A stretch of DNA of 64,000 bases from an uncultured Pelagibacteraceae bacterium. GTDB taxonomy: Bacteria > Pseudomonadota > Alphaproteobacteria > Pelagibacterales > Pelagibacteraceae. The stretch is from NCBI GenBank assembly GCA_902515985.1, contig CABXWY010000001.1:101477-165476 (forward strand), in the 5' to 3' direction. Position numbers and translations under genes: made by a program. Below, piece after piece: positions 9,716 to 18,475 of this stretch. The first letter of the stretch is position 1, and every line of letters begins with the position of its first letter. The notes under the pieces are model-generated. The model saw only the letters and a list, made by a program, of their open reading frames with translations. It searched no databases and was not told where the DNA came from.

Positions 9716-10816
9716 TTAATAATATCTTAAAATTTTATCATCTCCAGTATAAGTTGAGACTTCTTTAATTCTTTTAAACTTGCTTTTTACTTTTTGTTCA
9801 AAATTTGATAATCTGATAAAACCATTGTTATTTAGTTTTTTTGAGGATTTAAAATGAAAAAACTCATTAAATGCATTATTTTCAAAAAAATTATTAGTTA
9901 TGTTTCGACCACCCTCTACAAGCAAATAAAATATATTCTCTTTATAAAGTTTTTGAAAAATATCTTTTGGTAGGAAATTGTTGTTAATTAATTCAAGTTT
10001 TATTGTTTTAACACCTTTTTTTTTAAGGAATTTAATCTTTTTGTAGTTATCTTTATTGTAAAAAATATAAGTAGGTATTTTTTTGGCAGTGTTAATTAAA
10101 AAAGTATTTTTATTAAAATTTAAATTTTTATCTAGTATTATTCTTTTAGGAGAGTATTTTTGAAGACCTTGAAGACGACAATTCAATCTTGGATTATCAG
10201 AATTTAAAGTTTTATAAGATATTAAGATTCCATGATTACGGTATCTCATTAAATGTGAAATATTTTGCAAATTATTATTTGTTATCATTTTATCTTTATT
10301 TGACTTGATATAAGCATCTTTTGATGAGGCAATCTTTCCAACAACATAGGGTAATTTATTTTTTCTGATATAAAAGTAGCTTTTATAAAAACTGTTAAGT
10401 TTTATTGATAATAAACCTTTGTTAAAATTAATATTATTTTTTTTAAAAAACTTTTTTGCTGCTTTAGACGTTCTTGAATCAACATCGTTCACTCCATAAT
10501 AAACTTTTCTAATTTTTTTTTTTTTAATTAAGTTAGTACAAGGTGGTGTTTTTCCATAATGATTACATGGCTCAAGTGTTACATAAAGTGTCGAACCATT
10601 AACTTTTTCTTTTGAATTATTAATTGCATTAACCTCTGCATGTGGTCTTCCATTAATGCCTGTAACCCCTGATGAAATAATTTGGTCTTTTTTTACTAAT
10701 ACACACCCAACAGAAGGATTTTCACCAGTTAAGCCTTGATTTATCTTAGCCAAGCTTAAAGCTTGATCCATATAATAAATATGATTATCAGGTGAACTAT
10801 TTCTTTTTGAAGACAT
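9716..10816 (-). CDS. ribD: Bifunctional riboflavin deaminase-reductase RibD
   Basis: [38 protein letters not shown]...[21 protein letters not shown]. Confidence 0.96.
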   Translation of the reverse strand: MSSKRNSSPDNHIYYMDQALSLAKINQGLTGENPSVGCVLVKKDQIISSGVTGINGRPHAEVNAINNSKEKVNGSTLYVTLEPCNHYGKTPPCTNLIKKKKIRKVYYGVNDVDSRTSKAAKKFFKKNNINFNKGLLSIKLNSFYKSYFYIRKNKLPYVVGKIASSKDAYIKSNKDKMITNNNLQNISHLMRYRNHGILISYKTLNSDNPRLNCRLQGLQKYSPKRIILDKNLNFNKNTFLINTAKKIPTYIFYNKDNYKKIKFLKKKGVKTIKLELINNNFLPKDIFQKLYKENIFYLLVEGGRNITNNFFENNAFNEFFHFKSSKKLNNNGFIRLSNFEQKVKSKFKRIKEVSTYTGDDKILRYY

Positions 10817-11255
10817 CTATCTTGTCAACAAACTGAATAAAATCTTTTTCTTCCCGGAAATTTCGGTATACAGAAGCAAATCTAACATAAGCAACTGGAT
10901 CTAATTCTTTAAGCCCTTCCATGACCATTGTTCCGATAGTATTCGATGCTATTTCGTTTTGACCAAGCTCCTCAAGCGACCTTGATATTCTTGTAATGAA
11001 TTTTTCAACCGTGTCAGTATCTATAGGTCTTTTTTTTAATGCTATGTAGATAGATTTAGAAAGTTTTTCTCTATCAAAAGTTGATTTTCTTCCATTTTTT
11101 TTTACTACCGTTAATTCTCTGAATTGAACTCTTTCAAATGTAGTAAATCTTTCGCCACATATGCAAAGTCTTCTTCTTCTTATGCTGGTACCATCTTCTG
11201 TTGGTCTAGAGTCAACAACGGAAGTTTCGCCTTTTTTGCAAATAGGACAAATCAT
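10797..11255 (-). CDS. nrdR: Transcriptional repressor NrdR
   Basis: [44 protein letters not shown] zinc ribbon plus ATP-cone. Confidence 0.98.
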   Translation of the reverse strand: MICPICKKGETSVVDSRPTEDGTSIRRRRLCICGERFTTFERVQFRELTVVKKNGRKSTFDREKLSKSIYIALKKRPIDTDTVEKFITRISRSLEELGQNEIASNTIGTMVMEGLKELDPVAYVRFASVYRNFREEKDFIQFVDKIDVFKKK

Positions 11256-11270
11256 AAATTTTTTTAAGTA

Positions 11271-12581
11271 CTATCTTAAGTGCTTATATATAGGAAAATT
11301 TGAACAAAGATCCACAACTTCTTTTCTAACTTCAGCCTCGACTTTACTATTATCTTCTGGATTTTCCGATAAACCTTTGATTACTTTCGTAATTAAATTA
11401 CCAACTTTTTCAAATTCTTTTAAACCGAAACCTCTAGTAGTTGCTGCTTGAGATCCTAATCTGATGCCAGATGTTATCATTGGGCTCTCTGTATCAAATG
11501 GTATTCCATTTTTATTACAAGTGATGTTGGCTCTAGACAAACTATCAGATGCAATATTTCCTTTCACATTAAAAGGTCTTAGATCAACAAGCATTAAATG
11601 AGTATCTGTACCACCTGAATAAATTTTAAAACCATTATTTTTTAAAGTTTCAGCTAGCATTTTAGCGTTTGCTAAAACAGAATTGATATATTCTCTAAAC
11701 TCAGGTTTTAAAGCCTCTAAAAATCCAACTGCTTTAGCAGCAATAATATGCATCAACGGTCCACCCTGATATCCAGGAAAAACTGCCGTATTAAATTTTT
11801 TAGCAAGATCTTCGTGATTAGTTAATATTATACCTCCTCTAGCACTTCTGAAAACTTTATGCGTTGTAGATGTTACTACATGTGCATGCTCAACTGGATT
11901 AGGATAGCCCTTTCCTGCAACTAAGCCTGAAAAGTGAGCCATGTCAACCATAAGGTATGCACCAATTTTATCACAAATTTCTCTAAATCTTTTAAAATCA
12001 ATTACTCTAGAATAAGCACTAGCTCCTGCAATTATTAATTTTGGTTTATGTTCAAGTGCCATTTTTTCTATAACATCATAGTCGAGAAGTTCTGTTTTTT
12101 TATCAACGTCATATGAAATTGCGTTAAACCACTTTCCTGACATAGATATTTTTAAACCATGAGTTATGTGGCCACCTGAGTCTAAACTCATACCCATGAA
12201 AGTATCTCCAGGTTTTAGCAATGCTAAGAAAACAGCACCATTAGCTTGTGCGCCAGAATGTGGTTGTGAATTTGCAAATTTACAATTAAATAATTTTTTT
12301 AATCTTTCATTAGCTAATGTCTCTGCAACATCAACATATTCACATCCATTATAATATCTTTTTCCAGGATATCCTTCTGCATATTTGTTTGTTAATACGG
12401 AGCCTTGCGCCTCAAGTACAGCTTGAGAAACTATGTTTTCAGATGCGATAAGTTCAATATGATTTTGTTGTCTGATTAATTCGTCTGTAACTGCTTTATA
12501 AACTTCTGGGTCAGTTTCAGATAATTTCTTTTCAAAGAAATTTTTGTATTCCACATTTAAATATTTACCTTCACTTGACAT
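11271..12581 (-). CDS. glyA: Serine hydroxymethyltransferase
   Basis: [56 protein letters not shown]. Confidence 0.98.
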   Translation of the reverse strand: MSSEGKYLNVEYKNFFEKKLSETDPEVYKAVTDELIRQQNHIELIASENIVSQAVLEAQGSVLTNKYAEGYPGKRYYNGCEYVDVAETLANERLKKLFNCKFANSQPHSGAQANGAVFLALLKPGDTFMGMSLDSGGHITHGLKISMSGKWFNAISYDVDKKTELLDYDVIEKMALEHKPKLIIAGASAYSRVIDFKRFREICDKIGAYLMVDMAHFSGLVAGKGYPNPVEHAHVVTSTTHKVFRSARGGIILTNHEDLAKKFNTAVFPGYQGGPLMHIIAAKAVGFLEALKPEFREYINSVLANAKMLAETLKNNGFKIYSGGTDTHLMLVDLRPFNVKGNIASDSLSRANITCNKNGIPFDTESPMITSGIRLGSQAATTRGFGLKEFEKVGNLITKVIKGLSENPEDNSKVEAEVRKEVVDLCSNFPIYKHLR

Positions 12582-12589
12582 AAATAATC

Positions 12590-13015
12590 CTATATTTTTT
12601 TAACTCTTTTTAAGTGTCTTCCACCCTCAAAATTAGTGTTCAAAAATGTACTTATAAATTTTAAAGCGTTATTTTTTGAAACTAGCCTTGAACCTAATGT
12701 AATGACATTTGCATCATTATGCAATCTAGATAATTTCGTTGATTTGAGGCTAAAGCATTGAGCTGCTCTTATTTTTTTATGCTTATTTGCCGCCATACTC
12801 ATCCCTGTGCCTGAGCCACATATCAAAATTCCTACATTATCTTTGTTTTTTACGACTTTATTTGCCAATTTATGTGCATATAAGGGATAATCAGTTCTTT
12901 TTTTAGAATAAGGGCCTAAATCAGTGAAATTGAAATCTTTACTTTTAAAATGATTAACAATTTTTTCTTTCAAATTAAATCCAGCATGATCAGAGGAAAT
13001 AAATATTTTTCTCAA
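12590..13015 (-). CDS. rpiB: Ribose-5-phosphate isomerase B (RpiB/LacAB family)
   Basis: [15 protein letters not shown]...[10 protein letters not shown]...[24 protein letters not shown]. Confidence 0.95.
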   Translation of the reverse strand: MRKIFISSDHAGFNLKEKIVNHFKSKDFNFTDLGPYSKKRTDYPLYAHKLANKVVKNKDNVGILICGSGTGMSMAANKHKKIRAAQCFSLKSTKLSRLHNDANVITLGSRLVSKNNALKFISTFLNTNFEGGRHLKRVKKI

Positions 13016-13034
13016 GAAAATATTATATATAAAA

Positions 13035-13658
13035 TTAATTAAATTTATAGTCTAAAACACACGCTACTAAGTGAACTCTATTTTCTTCTCCACCATTAAA
13101 TGCATTGTGATATTTTAAATTATTTGTAACCCATACTGATCCATCTGCGGGCATATGCTCTGCAGCTTTATCGATAACCATAATAGCTCCGGGATTTGTA
13201 TAGATTGGAATATGCAATCTAGGTTCTGGATCTCTATGCCAACTTAAAGTTGATCTTGGTTCTTTTAATAAAAGTCTTACTCTTCCAAGTTTATATACTT
13301 TTGATAATTCTTCATAAACTTCTTTGAAGTAAGTATGTTCATAATCTTTAACAAATTGGGTATATTTGCTTTCGTCTATTGTAACATCTCTTGAAACTTC
13401 AACTCCTGTAGCGTCAGGCTTTGTCCAATAAACTCCTCTAACTTTGTTTCCTTTAATTGAATCAGGATCACCAGGTATTTGATTTAGAGAAATTCCAGCG
13501 AAGTGAGGTATCCCTAAACTTGTATCAAAACCTTTAATCTTTAAAACCTCATTGCAAGCGTTTCTTAATTTATCTATATCAAATTTGATATTTTGTTTTT
13601 GGAAATCGTTTGATAAATTTTTTTTTTGTAATTTATTAATAGAAGTCACGTTATTCAT
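13035..13658 (-). CDS. Aspartyl/asparaginyl beta-hydroxylase-like Fe(II)/2OG dioxygenase
   Basis: STLSWHRDPEPRLHIPIYTNPGAIMVID...DGSVWVTNNLKYHNAFNGGEENRVHLVACVLD (HxD...R.H.P...H...R.HLV). Confidence 0.82.
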   Translation of the reverse strand: MNNVTSINKLQKKNLSNDFQKQNIKFDIDKLRNACNEVLKIKGFDTSLGIPHFAGISLNQIPGDPDSIKGNKVRGVYWTKPDATGVEVSRDVTIDESKYTQFVKDYEHTYFKEVYEELSKVYKLGRVRLLLKEPRSTLSWHRDPEPRLHIPIYTNPGAIMVIDKAAEHMPADGSVWVTNNLKYHNAFNGGEENRVHLVACVLDYKFN

Positions 13659-13723
13659 TTAAAAATTAATACTTTATTTCCTCTTATAATACATATAACT
13701 ATTGTCGCATATATAAAAATTAT

Positions 13724-13738
13724 TGAGAATGATTATCA
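13724..13738. promoter_or_regulatory. Putative Fur/Irr-type operator TGAGAAT-G-ATTATCA overlapping the hemB start codon
   Basis: 7-1-7 inverted repeat with one mismatch to TGATAATnATTATCA; ATG of hemB at 13729-13731 lies inside it. Confidence 0.5.
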
Positions 13739-14718
13739 CTGGTAAATATCCACAACTCAGACTTAGAAGAAGCCGACAAAATAAATGGTCTAGAAGATTA
13801 ATAAGTGAGAATAATCTGTCAGTAGACGACCTTATTTTACCGATATTTATTGTTGAAGGAAAAAATAAAAAAATACCTGTCAAATCTATGCCGGGTATTT
13901 TTAGGTATACTTTAGATAAGTTAAATTCAATTGTTCGCAATGCTATTGATTTAGGAATACCTATGATAGCTCTTTTTCCCTACACTCAAAAAAAGTTAAA
14001 GGATTCACTAGGAACGGAGTCATTAAATCCTAATAATTTAGTTTGTAGAGCTTGCAAGCAAGTTAAAAAAAAATTTGAAAACAAGATTGGAATAATGTGT
14101 GATGTAGCGCTCGATCCATACACTTCTCATGGACATGATGGTATTTATGCAAGTGGTGATGTGCTTAATGATGAAACAATAAAAATTTTGGTTGAACAAT
14201 CATTATTACAAGCCTCAGCTGGTTGCGATGTATTAGCTCCATCTGACATGATGGATGGAAGAATTGGCGTAATACGTAAAGCTTTAGATAAAAATGGTTT
14301 TAAAAATGTTCAGATACTATCTTATGCAGTTAAATATGCTTCAAGTTATTATGGTCCTTTTAGAGATGCAGTAGGAACAAAAAATTTACTTAAGGGTAAT
14401 AAAAAAACTTATCAAATGGACTTTAGAAATTCTAACGAAGCTTTAAGAGAAGTGGCATTAGATATAAAAGAAGGCGCGGACATGGTTATAGTCAAACCTG
14501 GTTTACCGTATTTAGATATTATCGAAAAAGTAAAAAATAAATTTAAAATTCCAGTTGTAGCTTATCAAGTTTCTGGTGAGTACAGCATGATAACTAACTC
14601 GATAAACAAAGGAATATTAAATAGAGATGTTGTTCTAGAAACACTTATGAGCTTTAAAAGATCAGGAGCTAATGCGATAATTACCTACTTTGCACTCCAA
14701 GTAGCCAAAGATTTATAA
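13729..14718 (+). CDS. hemB: Delta-aminolevulinic acid dehydratase (start ATG 13729 preferred; track uses TTG 13723)
   Basis: RLRRSRQNKWSRRLISENNLSVDDLILPIFIVEGK; DVALDPYTSHGHDG; APSDMMDGRIGVIRKALD; VKPGLPYLDII. Confidence 0.98.
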   Translation: MIITGKYPQLRLRRSRQNKWSRRLISENNLSVDDLILPIFIVEGKNKKIPVKSMPGIFRYTLDKLNSIVRNAIDLGIPMIALFPYTQKKLKDSLGTESLNPNNLVCRACKQVKKKFENKIGIMCDVALDPYTSHGHDGIYASGDVLNDETIKILVEQSLLQASAGCDVLAPSDMMDGRIGVIRKALDKNGFKNVQILSYAVKYASSYYGPFRDAVGTKNLLKGNKKTYQMDFRNSNEALREVALDIKEGADMVIVKPGLPYLDIIEKVKNKFKIPVVAYQVSGEYSMITNSINKGILNRDVVLETLMSFKRSGANAIITYFALQVAKDL

Positions 14719-15402
14719 TTAATTTTGAAGTAAATTAATAAACTCAGATCTTTGGGTTGGAATTTTCATATTATTTGGAAAAAAAATATTTTTTTCCATA
14801 TAATTACTCACAAGTGTAATTCCTTTTAAAATATCAATAAGATCAACTGTGTCCACTTCTTGATTTACTAAAAAATTTGGTACGATTTTTTTTTGTGTTG
14901 AAGATTTAACATAATAAACAGTCTTATTATTAACAAACTCCTTCTGCACAATATTTTTTAAATTTAAATCATAACCGATATATTTTAATAATGTTAATTC
15001 CCAGATAATATAACTTTTTAACCAATCTTCTTTATTTAATTGTAAGAAAAAAAATTCTAATAAATCAAATATATTTTTATTATCTTCATTTTCAGATGTT
15101 AAATATTTAGTTAGGGTCATTGCTGAAATTATACAATGTAACTTTTTTTGATTATTAAAAAATAAGGGTGTGTATGGCTTAATTATTTCTACCTTAATTG
15201 AGGAAGCTTTTGTCTCGTTTTTGGAGTTAATATTTAAATGAAAAAAATTTCCTACCTGAAGATAACCTTTAATTTTTTTTGAAGTACCACCAAAAATTAT
15301 CCCAGATATTTTTCCATTATTTTTTGTATAAAAATCAGCAATTATAGAATTTTCATTATATTTAAATTTACTAAGTAAAAAACCTTCGTCTATTTTAATC
15401 AT
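14719..15402 (-). CDS. recO: DNA repair protein RecO
   Basis: DEGFLLSKFKYNENSIIADFYTKNNGKISGIIFGGTSKK...; position after rnc. Confidence 0.85.
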   Translation of the reverse strand: MIKIDEGFLLSKFKYNENSIIADFYTKNNGKISGIIFGGTSKKIKGYLQVGNFFHLNINSKNETKASSIKVEIIKPYTPLFFNNQKKLHCIISAMTLTKYLTSENEDNKNIFDLLEFFFLQLNKEDWLKSYIIWELTLLKYIGYDLNLKNIVQKEFVNNKTVYYVKSSTQKKIVPNFLVNQEVDTVDLIDILKGITLVSNYMEKNIFFPNNMKIPTQRSEFINLLQN

Positions 15403-16070
15403 ATTATATCGATTTTTTTTAATAATTTACTAGCCGCATTTTGTTCTGCAGTTTTTTTTGAAGATCCAACTCCAAATTCAGGTTCAGAATTTTTTATTTT
15501 AACTTTAATTTTAAAAATGGGTTTGTGATTTGGGCCTTTGCTTTCTATTAATTTATAAACAGGTAGGACTTTAAATTTCTTTAGAGAAAATTCTTGCAAC
15601 CTAGTTTTAGCATCAATTTTAGTAACTATGGAGTTTTTTAATTCTGATGACCATAAATATAGTATAAATTTTTCAGCCACTTTAATACCTTGATCTAAAA
15701 AAACTGCTCCAATAATAGCTTCGCAAGCATCAGAAATTATTTTTGTTTCAATATTATTATTATTTGTTGAAGATGGGCTCGTTTTAACAAATTTGTTTAA
15801 ATTTAAAAACCCGCAAACTTCATAACATTTTTTTTTGTTTACTAAAGAGGCTAATTTTTTATCTAATGCGCCTTCTTTATCATCTGGGTACAGTTCGATT
15901 AATTTATTAGCAATAACAAAACCAAGAACTCTGTCTCCTAAAAATTCAAGTTTTTCATTATTATCATTTTTATCGTAACTTTTATGAGTAAGAGATTGAT
16001 GCAATAATCTCTTGTTTTTAAATTTTATTTTTAATTTTTTTTCAATTTGCTCAATTTGCATATCATACAA
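15399..16070 (-). CDS. rnc: Ribonuclease III
   Basis: NEKLEFLGDRVLGFVIA...SDACEAIIGAVFLDQG plus C-terminal dsRBD. Confidence 0.97.
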   Translation of the reverse strand: MYDMQIEQIEKKLKIKFKNKRLLHQSLTHKSYDKNDNNEKLEFLGDRVLGFVIANKLIELYPDDKEGALDKKLASLVNKKKCYEVCGFLNLNKFVKTSPSSTNNNNIETKIISDACEAIIGAVFLDQGIKVAEKFILYLWSSELKNSIVTKIDAKTRLQEFSLKKFKVLPVYKLIESKGPNHKPIFKIKVKIKNSEPEFGVGSSKKTAEQNAASKLLKKIDII

Positions 16071-16788
16071 TTTTCTTAAAAAATCTATTAAACCTAATTA
16101 ACTCATGCCAACGCCATATCTCAAAGATGCTCCCTTCTCTACTGTTTGATGAGAAAAAAATAAATCGGGCCTTGCCTACTAAATTATTTTCATGAACATA
16201 ACCTACGCTACTTAAAAATCTACTATCTTTCGAACAATCCCGATTATCACCTAAAAAGAAATAATGTTTGTCTGGAACGATAAATTTTTCTGAATTTTGA
16301 AAACTATAATGTTTTCCATATACAGTAATAAACTCTTTGCCTGATATTCTTTCTTTAAATGTATTTACATCAATTAAATTATTACCGCAAAAAATTTCAT
16401 CTTTTCTTGATTTTAAATCTTTAAGAACTTCAAGATCATTGATAAATAATAGACCATCAATAAATTGAATAGTATCTCCAGGCAAACCAACTAATCTTTT
16501 AATATAATCAGTTCTATTATCCGCTGGTGTCTTGAATACAATAACATCCCCCTTTTCTGGTATTGTATTAAATATTCTATTCTTAAATAAAGGAGGACTA
16601 AATGGAAAAGAATGCTTGCTATAACCATAACTATATTTTGTAACAAATAGTCTGTCACCTACAAGTAAATTTGGCTCCATTGAAGACGAGGGTATATAAA
16701 AAGGTTGAATGAAAATCGATCTTATAATTATAGCAATGAAGAGTGCATATGCTAAAGTTTTTAAATTTTCTGAAATTACTTTTTTCAT
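16063..16788 (-). CDS. lepB: Signal peptidase I
   Basis: FIQPFYIPSSSMEPNLLVGDRLFVTKYSYG; GDVIVFKTP..DYIKRLVGLPGD; FFLGDNRDCSKDSR. Confidence 0.97.
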   Translation of the reverse strand: MKKVISENLKTLAYALFIAIIIRSIFIQPFYIPSSSMEPNLLVGDRLFVTKYSYGYSKHSFPFSPPLFKNRIFNTIPEKGDVIVFKTPADNRTDYIKRLVGLPGDTIQFIDGLLFINDLEVLKDLKSRKDEIFCGNNLIDVNTFKERISGKEFITVYGKHYSFQNSEKFIVPDKHYFFLGDNRDCSKDSRFLSSVGYVHENNLVGKARFIFFSSNSREGSIFEIWRWHELIRFNRFFKKIV

Positions 16789-17171
16789 TTTTTATTTAAA
16801 ATAACATAAGCAATTGAGTAATCTTTTTCGTCAGATAATGAAAGATAAAAATTAAAATTTTTTGTGTTGAATTTTTTACTTAAAATTTTTTTTACTTTAC
16901 TACTTAATATTATATTTGGTTTACCTAGTTTGTCATTACGAACATATATATCTTTAAGATTAATACCTTTTCTAAATCCTAAGCCAATTGATTTAACAAA
17001 TGCCTCTTTAGCTGCAAATCTTTTCGCAAAAAAATTAACTTTATTTTTAATTTTTTTTGATTCATTTATTTCATTTTTTGAGAAAATTCTTAAAATAAAT
17101 TTTTGGTTCTTAATTAACTTTTTAATTCTGGAGTTTTGAACTATATCAACACCATTTCCTATAATTTCCAT
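16785..17171 (-). CDS. acpS: Holo-[acyl-carrier-protein] synthase
   Basis: IIGNGVDIVQNSRI...FFAKRFAAKEAFVKSIG.GFR; SLSDEKDYSIAYVI. Confidence 0.95.
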   Translation of the reverse strand: MEIIGNGVDIVQNSRIKKLIKNQKFILRIFSKNEINESKKIKNKVNFFAKRFAAKEAFVKSIGLGFRKGINLKDIYVRNDKLGKPNIILSSKVKKILSKKFNTKNFNFYLSLSDEKDYSIAYVILNKK

Positions 17172-17888
17172 TTATTTACAGATCTTTTTAAACTTTTTAA
17201 TTACTTTTTTTAAACCGTCGAAAATCGACTCTCCAATAATAAAATGACCAATATTAAACTCTGATATTTCTTTTATATTTGCTAGAAGACGAGTACTTTT
17301 ATAATCTAGTCCATGACCAGCGTGCACATCTAAACCTAATAGATTTGCTAATTGAGCGCATTTTTTAATTTTTTTTAGCTCATTTTTGAAATTTTTATTT
17401 TCTCTAACCATTCTAGAAAATTTACCCGTGTGAATTTCTATGCATTTACTATTAACTGATTTAGATAATTTTATATCTTCGATATTTGGGTTTATAAATA
17501 AACTAGTTCTAATATTATTTTTGTTAAACAAATCAATAATTTTTTTTATTTTCCTCTTATTTTTTTTTAGGTTTAATCCACCCTCTGTAGTGATCTCATT
17601 TCTTTTCTCAGGTACTATGCAAATAAAATTAGGTTTACATTTAATTGCTAAATTAATTATTTTTGCATTGTTAGCTAATTCTAGATTAATAGGAATTTTT
17701 CTTACTTTAGATAAATTAATTAAATCATTATCTTTTATATGTCTTCTATCTTCTCTTAAATGTATAGTTATAGAGTCAGCGCCAAATTTCATAACATCGC
17801 TAGCAGCTTTTAAGATATTTGGATGACCTTCACCTCTAGCATTACGTATAGTAGCGATATGATCTATATTTATACCAAGTCTCTGCAT
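17172..17888 (-). CDS. pdxJ: Pyridoxine 5'-phosphate synthase
   Basis: LGINIDHIATIRNARGEGHPN...ITIHLREDRRHIKDND; VHAGHGLDY. Confidence 0.97.
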   Translation of the reverse strand: MQRLGINIDHIATIRNARGEGHPNILKAASDVMKFGADSITIHLREDRRHIKDNDLINLSKVRKIPINLELANNAKIINLAIKCKPNFICIVPEKRNEITTEGGLNLKKNKRKIKKIIDLFNKNNIRTSLFINPNIEDIKLSKSVNSKCIEIHTGKFSRMVRENKNFKNELKKIKKCAQLANLLGLDVHAGHGLDYKSTRLLANIKEISEFNIGHFIIGESIFDGLKKVIKKFKKICK

Positions 17889-18475
17889 TATACTCTTCTA
17901 CTTCCAGGACTGGTTACAGGAATTTTTTTTAAATATAAGGGTAGATTTTTGCTATGAAAAGTATCGGCCTGAATTTTTAATTGTGAAATAAGAGGTTTAT
18001 TTTTTATTTTCAAATTTTTTTTATTAGATCTATCTATAATACAAGCAAAGCCCACTAATTTAGCTTTGGCTTTTTTGATAAGATTAACACATTCCATACT
18101 AGATTTACCTGTTGTAATAACATCCTCAACTATAAGAACATTTGAATTTTTATTGATTTTAAAACCTCTTCTTAAAATAAATTTTTTTTTAACTCGTTCA
18201 CAAAAAATAGTTTCTTTATTTAAAATTTTTCCAATTTCGTATCCTATAATAATACCACCCATTGCTGGAGACAAAATTAAATCAATTTTTTTTATTTTTT
18301 TTTTAATTTTTTTGCTTAGAGATTGGCAAATTTTTTTTGAAATATTTGGGAAACTAAGTAATTTTGCGCACTGTATATATCTATTTGAGTGTAATCCAGA
18401 TGATAAAATAAAATGTCCCTCAAGAAGAGCGTTAGTTTTTTTTAAAACCGCTAAAGATTTTTTGTAAGAAAGCAT
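17888..18475 (-). CDS. pyrE: Orotate phosphoribosyltransferase
   Basis: ALLEGHFILSSGLHSNRYIQCAKLL; VLIVEDVITTGKS PRPP motif. Confidence 0.96.
   Translation of the reverse strand: MLSYKKSLAVLKKTNALLEGHFILSSGLHSNRYIQCAKLLSFPNISKKICQSLSKKIKKKIKKIDLILSPAMGGIIIGYEIGKILNKETIFCERVKKKFILRRGFKINKNSNVLIVEDVITTGKSSMECVNLIKKAKAKLVGFACIIDRSNKKNLKIKNKPLISQLKIQADTFHSKNLPLYLKKIPVTSPGSRRV

Noticed and set aside
10797-10820. FMN riboswitch expected near rib genes
   Set aside because: ribD is internal to an operon and overlaps nrdR; no RFN-like sequence seen in the window.
12582-12589. Glycine riboswitch upstream of glyA
   Set aside because: Only 8 bp separate rpiB and glyA; no room and no motif.
13674-13940. 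88-aa minus-strand ORF covering the hemB 5' end
   Set aside because: Antisense shadow of hemB; would overlap the intergenic promoter region; no family resemblance.
17440-18467. Long plus-strand ORFs (128 and 133 aa) opposite pdxJ and pyrE
   Set aside because: Leucine/isoleucine/phenylalanine-rich shadow translations of Lys-rich minus-strand genes; no independent support.
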